64,000 nucleotides of DNA, from positions 682,001 through 746,000 of the forward strand of contig NZ_CP041783.1 in the NCBI RefSeq assembly GCF_007567505.1, read 5' to 3'. Positions within the stretch are counted from its first letter, which is position 1; every line of letters starts with the position of its first letter. The stretch is from Shewanella donghaensis (lineage in GTDB: Bacteria > Pseudomonadota > Gammaproteobacteria > Enterobacterales > Shewanellaceae). The position numbers and the translations under genes are program-made. The notes below the pieces were generated by a model, which was given only the letters and a program-made list of their open reading frames with translations, was not told where the DNA came from and searched no databases. Positions 1 through 9,733 of this stretch are shown piece by piece.

Positions 1-1092
1 GGTGTCACTGGTACTCATGATTACGATGTATTTTTACCGAGCATTAACCTTAATTACATGTTAATGGATGATACCGTGTTACGTTTTGCTGCGTCTAAAA
101 CCATGGCAAGACCACAAATTGATTCGCTGCGTCCAGGCTTTAAAGTGAGTGAAACTCAGTGGGGTGGTTATAACCGTAATAACACCATAACGTTAACAAC
201 GCCTAAGCTTGATCCACTCGAATCCATTAACTTTGATTTATCTTATGAGTGGTACTTTAACGACACTAGCATGTTGTCTGCAGGTATTTTTTATAAAGAC
301 ATGACTAATTTTGAAGAGTCAGAAACTGTTGTAACTTACATGGATGACTTACGTGATGTTGGTTTAACAGAAGGTGATACCTACAACCCAGATGATTTAG
401 TGCTCGTTGCCGATGTTGATAGTCTTGAGCAATGCATGCCTAAACGATTCCAGGGTAGCGATGAGTTTAGAGAAGATTGGATGTATTCTGGTGATCTAGA
501 GCAAATGTGTGCTCAGTTCAAAACCACTCGAATCAAAAATGGTAAAGGCGCTACCATTCAAGGTGTTGAACTCCAATATATTCAAACATTCGATATGCTA
601 CCTGGGTGGTTATCGGGTTTAGGTATTCAAACTAACTATACCTATCAAGACAGTGAATATGATCAAGAAGTGTCTTCTATTGATGACAGTGTGCAACTGC
701 CGTCTCTTCAAGTGGCTTATACACCAGAACACAGCTATAACTTAACCGCATTTTGGGAAAGAAATGGTCACCAATTACGTTTGTCTTATCAAGGCAACAC
801 AGATCAGTTAGCTAAACGTTCATGGGAGTCAGGTTCATTATGGGAAGAGGGACGTCAAACACTTGATTTCTCGGCAAGTTATAAGCTAAATGATTATGTT
901 ACTTTCTCATTCCAAGCAGTTAATTTAACGGATGAAGGCACACGTCAATATTACACGAGTCGATTCTTAAACGTTAACGGTGATGTATTAGATGAAGGCA
1001 GCCCAATAAGTGGTGACGCGACAGATTCACGTACTGTTTACCAGTATCAAACAGGTCGTACTTTCCGCCTAAATGCACGAATGAATTTTTAA
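1..1092 (+). CDS. TonB-dependent receptor, C-terminal part (gene enters from the left edge)
   Basis: The frame is open from base 1, so the first ATG at 58 is internal and the true start lies outside the window. The visible part is an outer-membrane beta-barrel end: alternating aromatic strands, a late NLTDEG strand typical of TonB receptors, and a closing strand ending in aromatic F (RLNARMNF). The family imports chelates, cofactors or oligosaccharides across the outer membrane using TonB-ExbBD energy. The TMARPQ stretch followed by long acidic loops recalls the large receptors linked to carbohydrate or peptide uptake, but the substrate cannot be told. A strong terminator follows directly. 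Confidence 0.85.
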   Translation, partial: GVTGTHDYDVFLPSINLNYMLMDDTVLRFAASKTMARPQIDSLRPGFKVSETQWGGYNRNNTITLTTPKLDPLESINFDLSYEWYFNDTSMLSAGIFYKDMTNFEESETVVTYMDDLRDVGLTEGDTYNPDDLVLVADVDSLEQCMPKRFQGSDEFREDWMYSGDLEQMCAQFKTTRIKNGKGATIQGVELQYIQTFDMLPGWLSGLGIQTNYTYQDSEYDQEVSSIDDSVQLPSLQVAYTPEHSYNLTAFWERNGHQLRLSYQGNTDQLAKRSWESGSLWEEGRQTLDFSASYKLNDYVTFSFQAVNLTDEGTRQYYTSRFLNVNGDVLDEGSPISGDATDSRTVYQYQTGRTFRLNARMNF

Positions 1093-1117
1093 TATCAGCT
1101 TATTGTATTAAAAACTG

Positions 1118-1144
1118 AAAAAGCCGCTTAATGCGGCTTTTTTT
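1118..1144 (+). terminator. Rho-independent terminator after the TonB receptor
   Basis: AAAGCCGC and GCGGCTTT pair around a TTAAT loop and are followed by a T run. It lies 25 bp after the receptor stop codon. Confidence 0.85.
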
Positions 1145-1198
1145 ATGCCAAAAAACTGCTAAGTTTAACGATTAAACACTCATTTAATGGAGCTTATT

Positions 1199-1585
1199 AT
1201 GACTGACAAAACTATTCATGGTTTTAGTATCGGCATCGAACGAATTAAATCTGATGTGTTTTTATCCTTAAAGGCTAAAGGTACATTAACTCATAATGAC
1301 TATTTATCAATAACCCCTTTAATTGACGCAGCTTTATCTGAAGTGAAACACCCAAAGGTCAATGTATTAATTGACGGTACAGAGTTAGATGGTTGGGAAC
1401 TAAGAGCGGCTTGGGATGATCTCAAAATCGGCTTAAAACATGGCAATGAATTTAATAAAATTGCTATTTGGGGTAACAAAAATTGGCAAGAGTATGCTAC
1501 CAAAATTGCGGGTTGGTTTATCAGTGGCGATGCTAAGTTCTTCGACAATAAAGAAGATGCTCTAACCTGGTTAGATATAACATAA
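1199..1585 (+). CDS. SpoIIAA-like STAS-type protein
   Basis: A small soluble protein of 128 residues resembling the SpoIIAA-like (STAS/SEC14-type) proteins common in marine Gammaproteobacteria. It has the characteristic central block with LIDGTELDGWELRAAW and a C-terminal FFDNKEDALTWL. No catalytic residues are expected; the fold is a small-molecule or lipid-binding or regulatory one. An in-frame ATG exists at 1187, but the ATG at 1199 has a GGAG Shine-Dalgarno six bases upstream that overlaps the earlier codon, so 1199 is preferred. It is isolated between two terminator-like gaps and the role is unknown. Confidence 0.75.
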   Translation: MTDKTIHGFSIGIERIKSDVFLSLKAKGTLTHNDYLSITPLIDAALSEVKHPKVNVLIDGTELDGWELRAAWDDLKIGLKHGNEFNKIAIWGNKNWQEYATKIAGWFISGDAKFFDNKEDALTWLDIT

Positions 1586-1725
1586 TGCAGCAAGATTATT
1601 ACTAATCAAGGATAATTGGGTATGTTACTTAGATATTTAAATACATTATAAGCTTATGTTCCCTATCTTTTTTTCGAACTTGTCTATACTTAGTTTATAA
1701 AGGAGTTTTTAGAGGCAGGAGCTGA

Positions 1726-2949
1726 GTGAAAAGAGAAATAAAATCTATTTTAGTCGTAGATGATCAAGCTGTAATTAGACGAATTTTCACTAGAAGTCTT
1801 GAACGGCTTGGTTCATTTACGATAGCGGAAGCCCCCGATGGCTTAGCTGCATTTAATCAAATCAAGACTCAGCATTTTGATATGGTTTTTTGTGATTTAA
1901 ATATGCCCGTCAAAGATGGGTTATATTTACTACAAAGATTGATTGAAATTCAATTTACATGCCCAATTGTGTTATTTAGTGGCGAAGATGAAACACTGCT
2001 TAATTCAGCAAAAGTTTTAGCCACTCATTATCACCTGAACATCTTAGGTATAGTGCCTAAACCTATCACTTCAACAATGTTGCAAGACTTTCTAGATAAA
2101 GCAGCTAATTGTTCAGTCAAACCACAAAACAAGCCTGCCAAGGCGTTAACTCAAAATCAGATAAAATTTTATATCGATAATGGAAATGTCCGTGCCTATT
2201 TACAGCCTCAATATAATCTACAAACCATGCAAATCTGTGGCTTTGAAGCACTTGCTAGAATCATAGATAAAGATATGGTTATTGCTCCAGCAAACTTTAT
2301 CAATGTAGCCGAAGAAAGTCAGCTTATACTTCCACTAACTAAAGCTGTTATTGAAGATGCTATTAAGCACTTTGCCTTATTAGATGAGCAATATAGGCAC
2401 CTGAATTTGTCCATTAATATTTCAGGAAAAATCCTCGATGACGAAACTCTGCCACAATGGATAGAAAGTGTTGTTATCAAGAATAATTTATCCAATAGTT
2501 CTATTACCTGTGAATTGACCGAAACGGCTATCCCGTCGAGTCAATCTGTCATGATCGTTGCTTTATTAAGACTCAGAATGATGAAGTTTAAACTATCAAT
2601 TGATGATTTTGGAACCGGCTTTGCGTCACTCGAACAATTACATATGTTGCCATTTAATGAACTAAAAATTGACCGGTGTTTTGTACATGACATTATCACC
2701 AACTCAAGATCACAAGCTTTATTTAAGCGGAGTATTTTACTCGCTGAAGATCTTGGTTTAACAGCCGTTGCGGAAGGTATAGAAGATATAAATACAGTTG
2801 AATGCATTATAGAGATGGGATGCAAAATTGGCCAGGGGTTCTACTTTTGTAAACCATTTATTGCAGAAAAAATTATTAATAATGTTAATCAGTACGGACT
2901 AGGATTCAGAATCAATATGAATAAGGAATTTGATATTGAAAATACATAA
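1726..2949 (+). CDS. Response regulator with EAL c-di-GMP phosphodiesterase domain
   Basis: Residues 6-125 form a CheY-like receiver (acidic pair D12 D13, phospho-acceptor D57 in FCDLNMP). Residues 150-395 form an EAL domain that hydrolyses cyclic di-GMP. The metal and catalytic motifs look intact: E174-A-L-A-R, NINIS, ELTE, DDFGTG, KIDR and AEGIE. It starts with GTG behind a GGCAGGAG Shine-Dalgarno; in-frame alternatives are poorer. The next gene, a hybrid kinase, overlaps its 3' end, so the kinase is the likely partner for D57. The arrangement suggests stimulus-controlled lowering of c-di-GMP, hence control of biofilm or motility. Confidence 0.88.
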   Translation: MKREIKSILVVDDQAVIRRIFTRSLERLGSFTIAEAPDGLAAFNQIKTQHFDMVFCDLNMPVKDGLYLLQRLIEIQFTCPIVLFSGEDETLLNSAKVLATHYHLNILGIVPKPITSTMLQDFLDKAANCSVKPQNKPAKALTQNQIKFYIDNGNVRAYLQPQYNLQTMQICGFEALARIIDKDMVIAPANFINVAEESQLILPLTKAVIEDAIKHFALLDEQYRHLNLSINISGKILDDETLPQWIESVVIKNNLSNSSITCELTETAIPSSQSVMIVALLRLRMMKFKLSIDDFGTGFASLEQLHMLPFNELKIDRCFVHDIITNSRSQALFKRSILLAEDLGLTAVAEGIEDINTVECIIEMGCKIGQGFYFCKPFIAEKIINNVNQYGLGFRINMNKEFDIENT

Positions 2950-5900
2950 AGAGTTACCTATTAGTTTATTAATCACTGCTATCCTAATAAGTATAGGGGT
3001 AGTGATGCTTAGTTATTACCAGTTTGTTGAGGCTCACTCAGACATAATAATAATATTGGAATATGTTTTAATAATTTTAACTATATCTTTTTCGATTGCT
3101 TGCTATTCTTTGATTAATAAATTGATCATCCCTTTTATGTTAATGCGTAAAAACCTTGTCGAATTATCTAAAGATGAAGTTGATGGGGATGAAATAAAAA
3201 AAATATCTCGTTTTAACGAAGAAGTTTCTACCTCTTTCAATTCTATTAATGACAGACTAAAAGCAAATAACGAACTTAGAAATATTACTCAAGAACAACT
3301 AGAAACTTTGGAATTACAGCGCAGCGTAATTAATGCAACGGCAACAGCGATGATAGTGACAGATGTCCGACAGCATGGCCAACCAATAATATTTATTAAT
3401 CAAGCTTTTACATTGTTAACAGGTTATACACCAGAAGAAGTATTAGGAAAAGATTGTACATTACTACATGGTGAAAAAACTGAAATTGCTAAAACAAAAT
3501 ACATAGCAGAGGCGGTGAATGCCGGTAAAACATGTTCAGTCGTTATTACTAATTACACAAAGTCAGGCAAAGCATTTCTCAATAGTCTTACTATTGATCC
3601 CGTATACAATAATAATTCAGAAATAACACACTATATAGCTGTTCAAAATGACATTACAGAGGCAAAAAGAAAGGAAAAAGAAGTACTTGATGATTTGACT
3701 CAAATTGTAAACGAACGCACTAAAGAAACTGAAGAGACTGCAAATCGTTTACGGGCTGTTTTTGACACTGCACTTGATGGCACCATTGTAATAGATGAAA
3801 CAGGCTATGTTTTAGATGTGAATTCTGCATTAGAGTCAATAGTCGGTCGAAATAAACATGAATTATTAAACCAACATGTATCATTAATTTTAACCAGTTT
3901 AGACTTTAACCAGCAAGGTATGAGAACCTCATTTAGTAAATGGTTAGCTATGTTTATTGGAAAACCTGAAAAGCTATATGCTCTACACGCCTCTGAAAAT
4001 GTTATTCCAATTGAGATGTCAGTTGGCGAAACTAATATTCAGGGTAAAGCCATGTATGTGGCTGTAATAAGAGATATAACTTCACAACAAGAAAACAAAC
4101 AACGTGAAATAGAATTACAAACAAAACTTTATGAACAGGAATTGATTTATAGAACCGCGTTCAATCAAGCTGCTGTTGGTATTGCACGAATAGGAATAAA
4201 ATCAGAATTTGTCGAAGTAAATAATAAATTATGTGAAATTCTACAATTTAATGAGAAAGAATTGTGTAAGTTACATGTTAAAGATGTCACTTACGATTCA
4301 GATATTGAAAAGTCGACTAATTACATTCAGATGTTATTATCGGGAGAAATACAAAACTATAATATTGATAAACGTTATATTAAAAAAGATAAGAGTATAT
4401 TTTGGGCTAACGTATCTATTTCATTAGTTCGCGATAACTATTCAAATGATCCTAAGTTTTTTATTGCTGTGATTGAAGATATTACTGAAAGAAAAGATTT
4501 CGAACAAACATTAAGTAATATTAACAAAGAAAGAGAAGTGTTATTAGCGGGCTTAAATATTGCTTCTAAAGCAGCAGGGGTTTATCACTGGTCATTCGAT
4601 ATTATCTCTAATCAGTTAACATGGGATGAAGGAATGCGCACCTTATATGGTGTGGAATTAGACCAGGATATTTACTATGACAATTGGCGTAATGCTTTAC
4701 ATCCGGATGACTTAGAAAAAGCAGAATCTGATGTCATGGCAGCTATTGAGGCCATTTGTTCTTTTAAGTCTGAGTTCAGAATTATTAACCCCAAAACCAA
4801 AGAACAACATTGGATACAATGTGCTGCTAATGTAGCAGTCGATGAGAACAAAACTCCAGTAATAATGTATGGGATAAATATTGATATCACCCAAGAAAAA
4901 ATAAATAACTTTAATTTAGAAAAAGAAACCAAATCAGCAAAACAGGCTAGTGAAGCTAAATCTAGATTTTTAGCTACGATGAGTCATGAAATTAGAACAC
5001 CAATGAATGGTGTTATCGGCATGATTGATTTGTTACGTGACACCCAACTAAATTCTGACCAAAATAGAATGGCAGCAACCATTAAAGACTCAGCTTTTTC
5101 ATTATTAGATATCATCAATGACATTTTAGATTTTTCTAAAATTGAATCAGGGCAATTAGAACTTGAGCTAACCCCAACGAATATCCTAACTGTCATCGAA
5201 AAAACAATCGATAGCCTGTGGATTAATGCGTCAAACAAAAATGTTGAGTTACTAATACATCCAGATTTATCAATTCCTGAAAAACTAAATCTAGATTCAG
5301 TTAGAGTAAGACAAATTGTTTTGAATTTATTGGGCAACGCTATTAAATTTACCGGTCAAGATCGTGATGGACTTGTCATCATTCGTTTAAATTTCGATTA
5401 TGAAGATTCAACGTTATCCATTGAAGTCATCGATAATGGTTTGGGAATTTCTAAAGATCAGCAACAGAAATTATTCAAACCATTTATACAAGCTGACTCA
5501 TCAACAACTAGAAAATTTGGCGGTACCGGTTTAGGACTTAGCATCAGTAAATCATTTACTGAACTGATGGGCGGGAAAATTTCAGTAGAAAGCGAATTAA
5601 ACTCTGGCAGTTGCTTTCGAGTGTCATTACCGGTGATGGTTACTCCTAATTCAATTAATGAATTTGAAAATTTTGACTTCAGTCAATACAGTATCTATAT
5701 AGCGTTAAGTTCAAACGCATTAACCAACTGTTGTTACGACATTTTTAGTCAGTTCGATACTGAATTGGTTAGATGCGTCCCTGCTGATAAAATAAATGAA
5801 CTCTATGAACAAGGGGATAACAGAACCGTCATTATTACTAATGCACTTGAAGCAAAAGCACTAGTAAATGTTGAGTCAATTAAAACGCTACTACTCGATG

Positions 5901-6859
5901 CAGATCCAATCAGACGTAAAGGACATTTAGACCCATCAACCTTTGTGGTTGGAGCACATCCTTTAAAACCAAGTGATTTAATCCATGGACTAGCAGTTCT
6001 ATGTGGACTTGAAAGTCCATTACTAAATTGGTCAGTGGAAGAACCTGTCAAGAAAACCGTTAAAAAAATGTCGGTAGAAGAGGCCGAAACGACTAACCAG
6101 CTAATTTTAATAGCTGAAGATCAACCAACCAATCGACTAGTGCTAAGTAAGCAATTAGAAAATTTAGGCTACGCATGCGAAATGGCAGTGGATGGAGTCG
6201 AAGCATTAAAAATGTGGCGCACTGGTAGGTATCGTTTGTTATTAACAGATTGTCATATGCCAAATATGGATGGACTAGAGTTAACCCGTTGCATACGAAA
6301 AATTGAAAAAGAAAAAGACTTAATATCGAAGACAATTATTGCTGTTACTGCTAATGCGTTAGTGGGAGAATCAGATAAATGTCTTGATGCAGGAATGAAT
6401 GACTACATAGCCAAACCTGTTGAAATCACGACATTAAAAAAAGTATTAGCTCAATATTTACCTATAGAACATGATGATATCATTAACAGTAAGCCAGAAT
6501 CATTACCCACTGAAGTAATTGAAAATCAACCAATAGATTACGAGCATTTAAAAACAGTGATTGGTACTGATGATGTTGAAATAACAGATGAAATTTTGCT
6601 TATGTACTGGCAAAGTGTAAATGAAGATTATCAGTTACTAAAACAAGCCGTTAATTCATCGAAAACAGAAGAAGTACGAGGTAGGGCACACGCTTCTAAG
6701 GGCGCTTCAGTTTCAAGTGGTGCTATGTTTATTGGAAAGATATTTTTATGGATTGAAAAAAATAATACCGATCTAGATGGAATTAAAGATAGGTTTTCCG
6801 ACATCGACACAGAGCTAGCAAACATTGAACAAGCATTAGTTATCCGTGGTGTGCTTTAG
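2930..6859 (+). CDS. Hybrid sensor histidine kinase: 2 TM, LOV-like PAS, 3 further PAS, HisKA, HATPase, REC, Hpt
   Basis: An inner-membrane phosphorelay kinase of about 1309 residues. Two TM helices (about 10-66) are followed by four PAS domains. The first (about 130-250) matches LOV photoreceptors: INQAF with N157, the GKDCTLLHG loop with C176, NYTKSGKAFLN, and a VQNDIT end. Then come HisKA (H686 in SHEIRTPMNG), HATPase (NLLGNAIKFT, GTGLGLS), a degenerate receiver-like stretch (about 918-1030), a true receiver (D1107 in TDCHMPNMDG) and an Hpt domain (H1254). The start is a TTG: 2930 overlaps the preceding gene by 20 bp, and the TTG at 2936 has better spacing from AAGGAA. It is co-transcribed with the EAL regulator. 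Confidence 0.88.
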   Translation: MILKIHKELPISLLITAILISIGVVMLSYYQFVEAHSDIIIILEYVLIILTISFSIACYSLINKLIIPFMLMRKNLVELSKDEVDGDEIKKISRFNEEVSTSFNSINDRLKANNELRNITQEQLETLELQRSVINATATAMIVTDVRQHGQPIIFINQAFTLLTGYTPEEVLGKDCTLLHGEKTEIAKTKYIAEAVNAGKTCSVVITNYTKSGKAFLNSLTIDPVYNNNSEITHYIAVQNDITEAKRKEKEVLDDLTQIVNERTKETEETANRLRAVFDTALDGTIVIDETGYVLDVNSALESIVGRNKHELLNQHVSLILTSLDFNQQGMRTSFSKWLAMFIGKPEKLYALHASENVIPIEMSVGETNIQGKAMYVAVIRDITSQQENKQREIELQTKLYEQELIYRTAFNQAAVGIARIGIKSEFVEVNNKLCEILQFNEKELCKLHVKDVTYDSDIEKSTNYIQMLLSGEIQNYNIDKRYIKKDKSIFWANVSISLVRDNYSNDPKFFIAVIEDITERKDFEQTLSNINKEREVLLAGLNIASKAAGVYHWSFDIISNQLTWDEGMRTLYGVELDQDIYYDNWRNALHPDDLEKAESDVMAAIEAICSFKSEFRIINPKTKEQHWIQCAANVAVDENKTPVIMYGINIDITQEKINNFNLEKETKSAKQASEAKSRFLATMSHEIRTPMNGVIGMIDLLRDTQLNSDQNRMAATIKDSAFSLLDIINDILDFSKIESGQLELELTPTNILTVIEKTIDSLWINASNKNVELLIHPDLSIPEKLNLDSVRVRQIVLNLLGNAIKFTGQDRDGLVIIRLNFDYEDSTLSIEVIDNGLGISKDQQQKLFKPFIQADSSTTRKFGGTGLGLSISKSFTELMGGKISVESELNSGSCFRVSLPVMVTPNSINEFENFDFSQYSIYIALSSNALTNCCYDIFSQFDTELVRCVPADKINELYEQGDNRTVIITNALEAKALVNVESIKTLLLDADPIRRKGHLDPSTFVVGAHPLKPSDLIHGLAVLCGLESPLLNWSVEEPVKKTVKKMSVEEAETTNQLILIAEDQPTNRLVLSKQLENLGYACEMAVDGVEALKMWRTGRYRLLLTDCHMPNMDGLELTRCIRKIEKEKDLISKTIIAVTANALVGESDKCLDAGMNDYIAKPVEITTLKKVLAQYLPIEHDDIINSKPESLPTEVIENQPIDYEHLKTVIGTDDVEITDEILLMYWQSVNEDYQLLKQAVNSSKTEEVRGRAHASKGASVSSGAMFIGKIFLWIEKNNTDLDGIKDRFSDIDTELANIEQALVIRGVL

Positions 6860-6886
6860 CTGCGAATAAACTGAAAAGGAAAGGGT

Positions 6887-7969
6887 ATGGATAAATTAGT
6901 AAGTGTTGTTGTGTTTTATCACTCAATAGAAGTGAAGAATTTAATTAAAGATATTATAAATAATAAATATCGTAGAATTTTATACTGTGACATCACAACA
7001 AACCAAGATGAATTCATCCATTTTGTCGAAGAAAAAAAGCATGCTTACCTGTTTATTTATGCTTTCGATGCTCCACAAGAGGCTATTGATTTTAATCAAT
7101 TGATTATGTCTTTGGACAAAACTAAAACCATATTTGATCATAAACATTTATCACTGTTAATTTGCAGTAGAGAACATAGAGAGACAGCTTACTTTGAATG
7201 TATAAAAGGGCGCTTTTATAGTTACGAAACCATGAAGCCTATTTATGATATGAATAGGATGCGTTTGGCCATTGCACATATAGCTGAAATATTGGTCAAC
7301 AATATAAAGTTACATCAGCATGAACATGACAGAAGGGGTTTATTGAAAAAACTTCAAGGTGTGTCCAATGAACTTAGTCATGTTGAAACATCAATTGCAG
7401 ATGAAAAAAGTGTTCAACATGTTTTACTCGATGACTTAATAAACTCTATTGATAACATTTATCATCACGATACTGGGTCTGATGAACAGCCAAAGTCGAA
7501 AACTTCAAAAGACAGTTTGTCACAAGTAGAAAATTTTAAATCCCATAACCAAAAGTATTTTAATGAGATTGGACAAAAGGTCAGGGCAGCTAAACCTAAC
7601 TTTAAAAAATTACCAATGGTACTGGTTGTTGACGATCAAAATGTGATGCTAAAAATTATTACTACAATATTAAAACCTAAAGGATTTGATGTCGAGGTCG
7701 CAACCAATGGCGCTGAAGCACTCAATAAATTACAACATTGTAAACCAAAACTAATTCTCCTGGATATTGAAATGCCTGTACTTAATGGTATTGAAACCTT
7801 AAAGGCCATTGCTAAATTAGAATTACCAGATTCACCACCTATTATTATGCTTACCAGTAATTCTGATAAAGAAAGTTTTATAGAATGTCGTGAATTAGGC
7901 GCAATAGATTATATTGTGAAACCTACAAATGCAGAGACATTACTCAAAAAGGTTTTAGCCGTCATCTAA
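6887..7969 (+). CDS. Receiver-domain protein with uncharacterised N-terminal region
   Basis: The C-terminal part (about 243-360) is a CheY-like receiver with VVDDQ, acceptor D293 in LLDIEMP, and the K of VKPT. The first ~140 residues match no family I recognise, and the middle (about 150-190) is heptad-rich and probably coiled coil. There is no output domain after the receiver, so it may act as a phosphate shuttle or by protein contact. It starts 27 bp after the hybrid kinase with a strong AAGGAAAGGG Shine-Dalgarno, which makes it the third member of that operon and a second candidate acceptor for the kinase's Hpt domain. Confidence 0.8.
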   Translation: MDKLVSVVVFYHSIEVKNLIKDIINNKYRRILYCDITTNQDEFIHFVEEKKHAYLFIYAFDAPQEAIDFNQLIMSLDKTKTIFDHKHLSLLICSREHRETAYFECIKGRFYSYETMKPIYDMNRMRLAIAHIAEILVNNIKLHQHEHDRRGLLKKLQGVSNELSHVETSIADEKSVQHVLLDDLINSIDNIYHHDTGSDEQPKSKTSKDSLSQVENFKSHNQKYFNEIGQKVRAAKPNFKKLPMVLVVDDQNVMLKIITTILKPKGFDVEVATNGAEALNKLQHCKPKLILLDIEMPVLNGIETLKAIAKLELPDSPPIIMLTSNSDKESFIECRELGAIDYIVKPTNAETLLKKVLAVI

Positions 7970-7982
7970 ATCTTTGCCATTT

Positions 7983-8010
7983 AATGCCGATAAATAACGT
8001 TATCGGCATT
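7983..8010 (+). terminator. Hairpin closing the signalling operon
   Basis: AATGCCGATAA pairs perfectly with TTATCGGCATT across a six-base loop, 13 bp after the receiver gene. The following T tract is poor, so it may be an imperfect or bidirectional terminator. Confidence 0.6.
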
Positions 8011-8055
8011 TCAGTAATGATACAATAAGCTATTGTTTTAAAGATATAAATAATT

Positions 8056-9351
8056 ATGAAACCCGCACTTCCTCCAGTACTACCTTTGTTTGATTCACCA
8101 GAATATATTCTAGAAGGTAATACAGCAGTCAACGCTCACATCACTCAATTGTCTCTCGATAATGTTACCGATGCAGGACTTATAATTGAGCACTGTTCGG
8201 ATTGGTTACATGAGCAAAGACAAACTGAAAATAATTACAAAGCCTATCGATCTGAACTCACTACATTTTTGCATTGGTGCTTCGATGTGGCTGTTTTATC
8301 ACCAATCCAAGTTTCTCGTAAAGACATAGCAAGATATATCGCTTACTGTGAAAATCCGCCTAAAGAACTCATTGGCTATTTTAATGTTGCACAATTCAAG
8401 TTGGATAAAGAGATTAATGAACGAATACCAAATGAAGCTTGGCGACCATTTGTCGGGAAAAAGTTGTTGGGTAAACCACAGCCATATCAACTAAGTGATA
8501 ATGCACTTAAAACTAAAATTGCTATAGTTTCATCCATGTACGGCTACTTAATTAGTGAAGAATACACAGAAAAGAATCCAGCTCAATTATGGTTAAAACA
8601 CAGTAGATTTACTGTTTCAAAGAAATTCATCAAAGATGAAGATGATAATAATCAGTCGTTTACTGAACTTCAATGGTCTTATGTTGTTTCTACTGTTAGT
8701 GAGTTAGCAGTTAAGGAACCAGCAAAACATCAGCGTAGCTTGTTTCTCATTAACTTACTTTATAGCTGCTATTTGAGAATTTCTGAGATCAGTGCAAGAG
8801 CTGGATATTCACCATTAATGAGCCAATTTAGAAAAAATCCTCACTCTGGAGTGTGGTATTTTCATGTACCATTTTCAAAAAGTGGTAAAGCAAGGAATAT
8901 AGCCATATCAAAATCCTTGTTAGCCGGACTAAAGAATTATCGTGAGTATTTAGGTTTAACAAATCTACCTACAGCTAATGATAGTCATCCAATTTTTGTC
9001 AGACATAAAGCCGCTGGGCATGGTCGTGATACTGGAACTTTAAATGCTAACTTAGGCATTAGGCAATTGCGTGAAGAAATTAATACCTTAATTAATTTAG
9101 CTGCAGATAAAGCACTTAAAGATGGTTTTGATTACGATAGCCAGTTAATGCGGAAACTAACGGCTCACAATATTCGCCATACAGGAATTACTCATGATAT
9201 TAATTTGAATCAAAGGCCTTTATCACATGTACAAGCAGATGCCGGTCATGAAAGTATCGATACAACATCTCAATATCTGCACACTAGCCAGGCAGAAAGA
9301 GATCAAAGTGCACAAAATAAACCATTAGACCATTTGAAAAATGAGTCATGA
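8056..9351 (+). CDS. Tyrosine recombinase (phage integrase family)
   Basis: A site-specific recombinase of 431 residues. The N-terminal part is a SAM-like core-binding region. The catalytic set looks complete: R241 in YLRISEI, a beta-hairpin lysine in FSKSGKARN, H371-x-x-R374, H398 in AGHES and nucleophile Y407 in SQYLHT. It is longer than XerC or XerD (about 300 residues) and resembles the solitary integrases of genomic islands. Its stop lies only 184 bp from the chromosomal dif site where the satellite array begins, but the array ends fit host XerCD rather than this enzyme. No attL/attR pair for it was found. Confidence 0.85.
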   Translation: MKPALPPVLPLFDSPEYILEGNTAVNAHITQLSLDNVTDAGLIIEHCSDWLHEQRQTENNYKAYRSELTTFLHWCFDVAVLSPIQVSRKDIARYIAYCENPPKELIGYFNVAQFKLDKEINERIPNEAWRPFVGKKLLGKPQPYQLSDNALKTKIAIVSSMYGYLISEEYTEKNPAQLWLKHSRFTVSKKFIKDEDDNNQSFTELQWSYVVSTVSELAVKEPAKHQRSLFLINLLYSCYLRISEISARAGYSPLMSQFRKNPHSGVWYFHVPFSKSGKARNIAISKSLLAGLKNYREYLGLTNLPTANDSHPIFVRHKAAGHGRDTGTLNANLGIRQLREEINTLINLAADKALKDGFDYDSQLMRKLTAHNIRHTGITHDINLNQRPLSHVQADAGHESIDTTSQYLHTSQAERDQSAQNKPLDHLKNES

Positions 9352-9535
9352 CTATTAATTAGGCAACGCTGTGTCAATTCTACATAAGCTACCAAGGTAT
9401 TGAGCTTCAGATTTAATTCTAAAGCGCACGATTAATGAGCTAAATATTCACAATAGATTAAAAATTTTGGGATCCTACAGTGGCATAGTTACAGTAGGGT
9501 TTCTGCTGCACTTTGTATAATAAGCCATATATTCT

Positions 9536-9563
9536 ATTTAACATAATATACATTGTGCGTAGT
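9536..9563 (-). other. dif: Chromosomal dif site, now the left junction of the satellite array
   Basis: Read on the minus strand, the XerD arm TTATGTTAAAT and the six-base centre TGTATA match E. coli dif at 17 of 17 positions. The XerC arm (plus-strand TTGTGCGTAGT, 9553-9563) keeps 7 of 11 positions and is identical to the start of each downstream element. The left element therefore begins exactly at the XerC cleavage boundary, as expected for XerC-mediated integration into dif. Confidence 0.88.
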
Positions 9564-9733
9564 TATATGTAGTTAGGTATATTGACGTTTATTGGCTGCA
9601 ATCATAAGCTGACAACCTGAATTATTGGCATCTCAGTATGGTTTTAGATGTTCTTTGTTTTAATGGCTGTTTATCTAGGTTAAATGCTTTCGAGTGCTTA
9701 AATTAATTCAGCCAGTAATACGTCGCTACATAT
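9553..9733. other. Conserved non-coding left-end block of satellite 1
   Basis: This block of about 165 bp between the XerC arm and the rstB-like stop is identical in satellite 2 (from 12957) and about 85% conserved in the remnant at 16281-16447. No reading frame in it is convincing. Conservation beyond the genes suggests a cis function such as a replication origin or packaging signal; this is inference. Confidence 0.55.

Noticed and set aside
1300..1593. A 97-codon minus-strand ORF over the STAS-like gene.
   Set aside because: It is a shadow frame: no ribosome site, and the plus-strand protein is recognisable.
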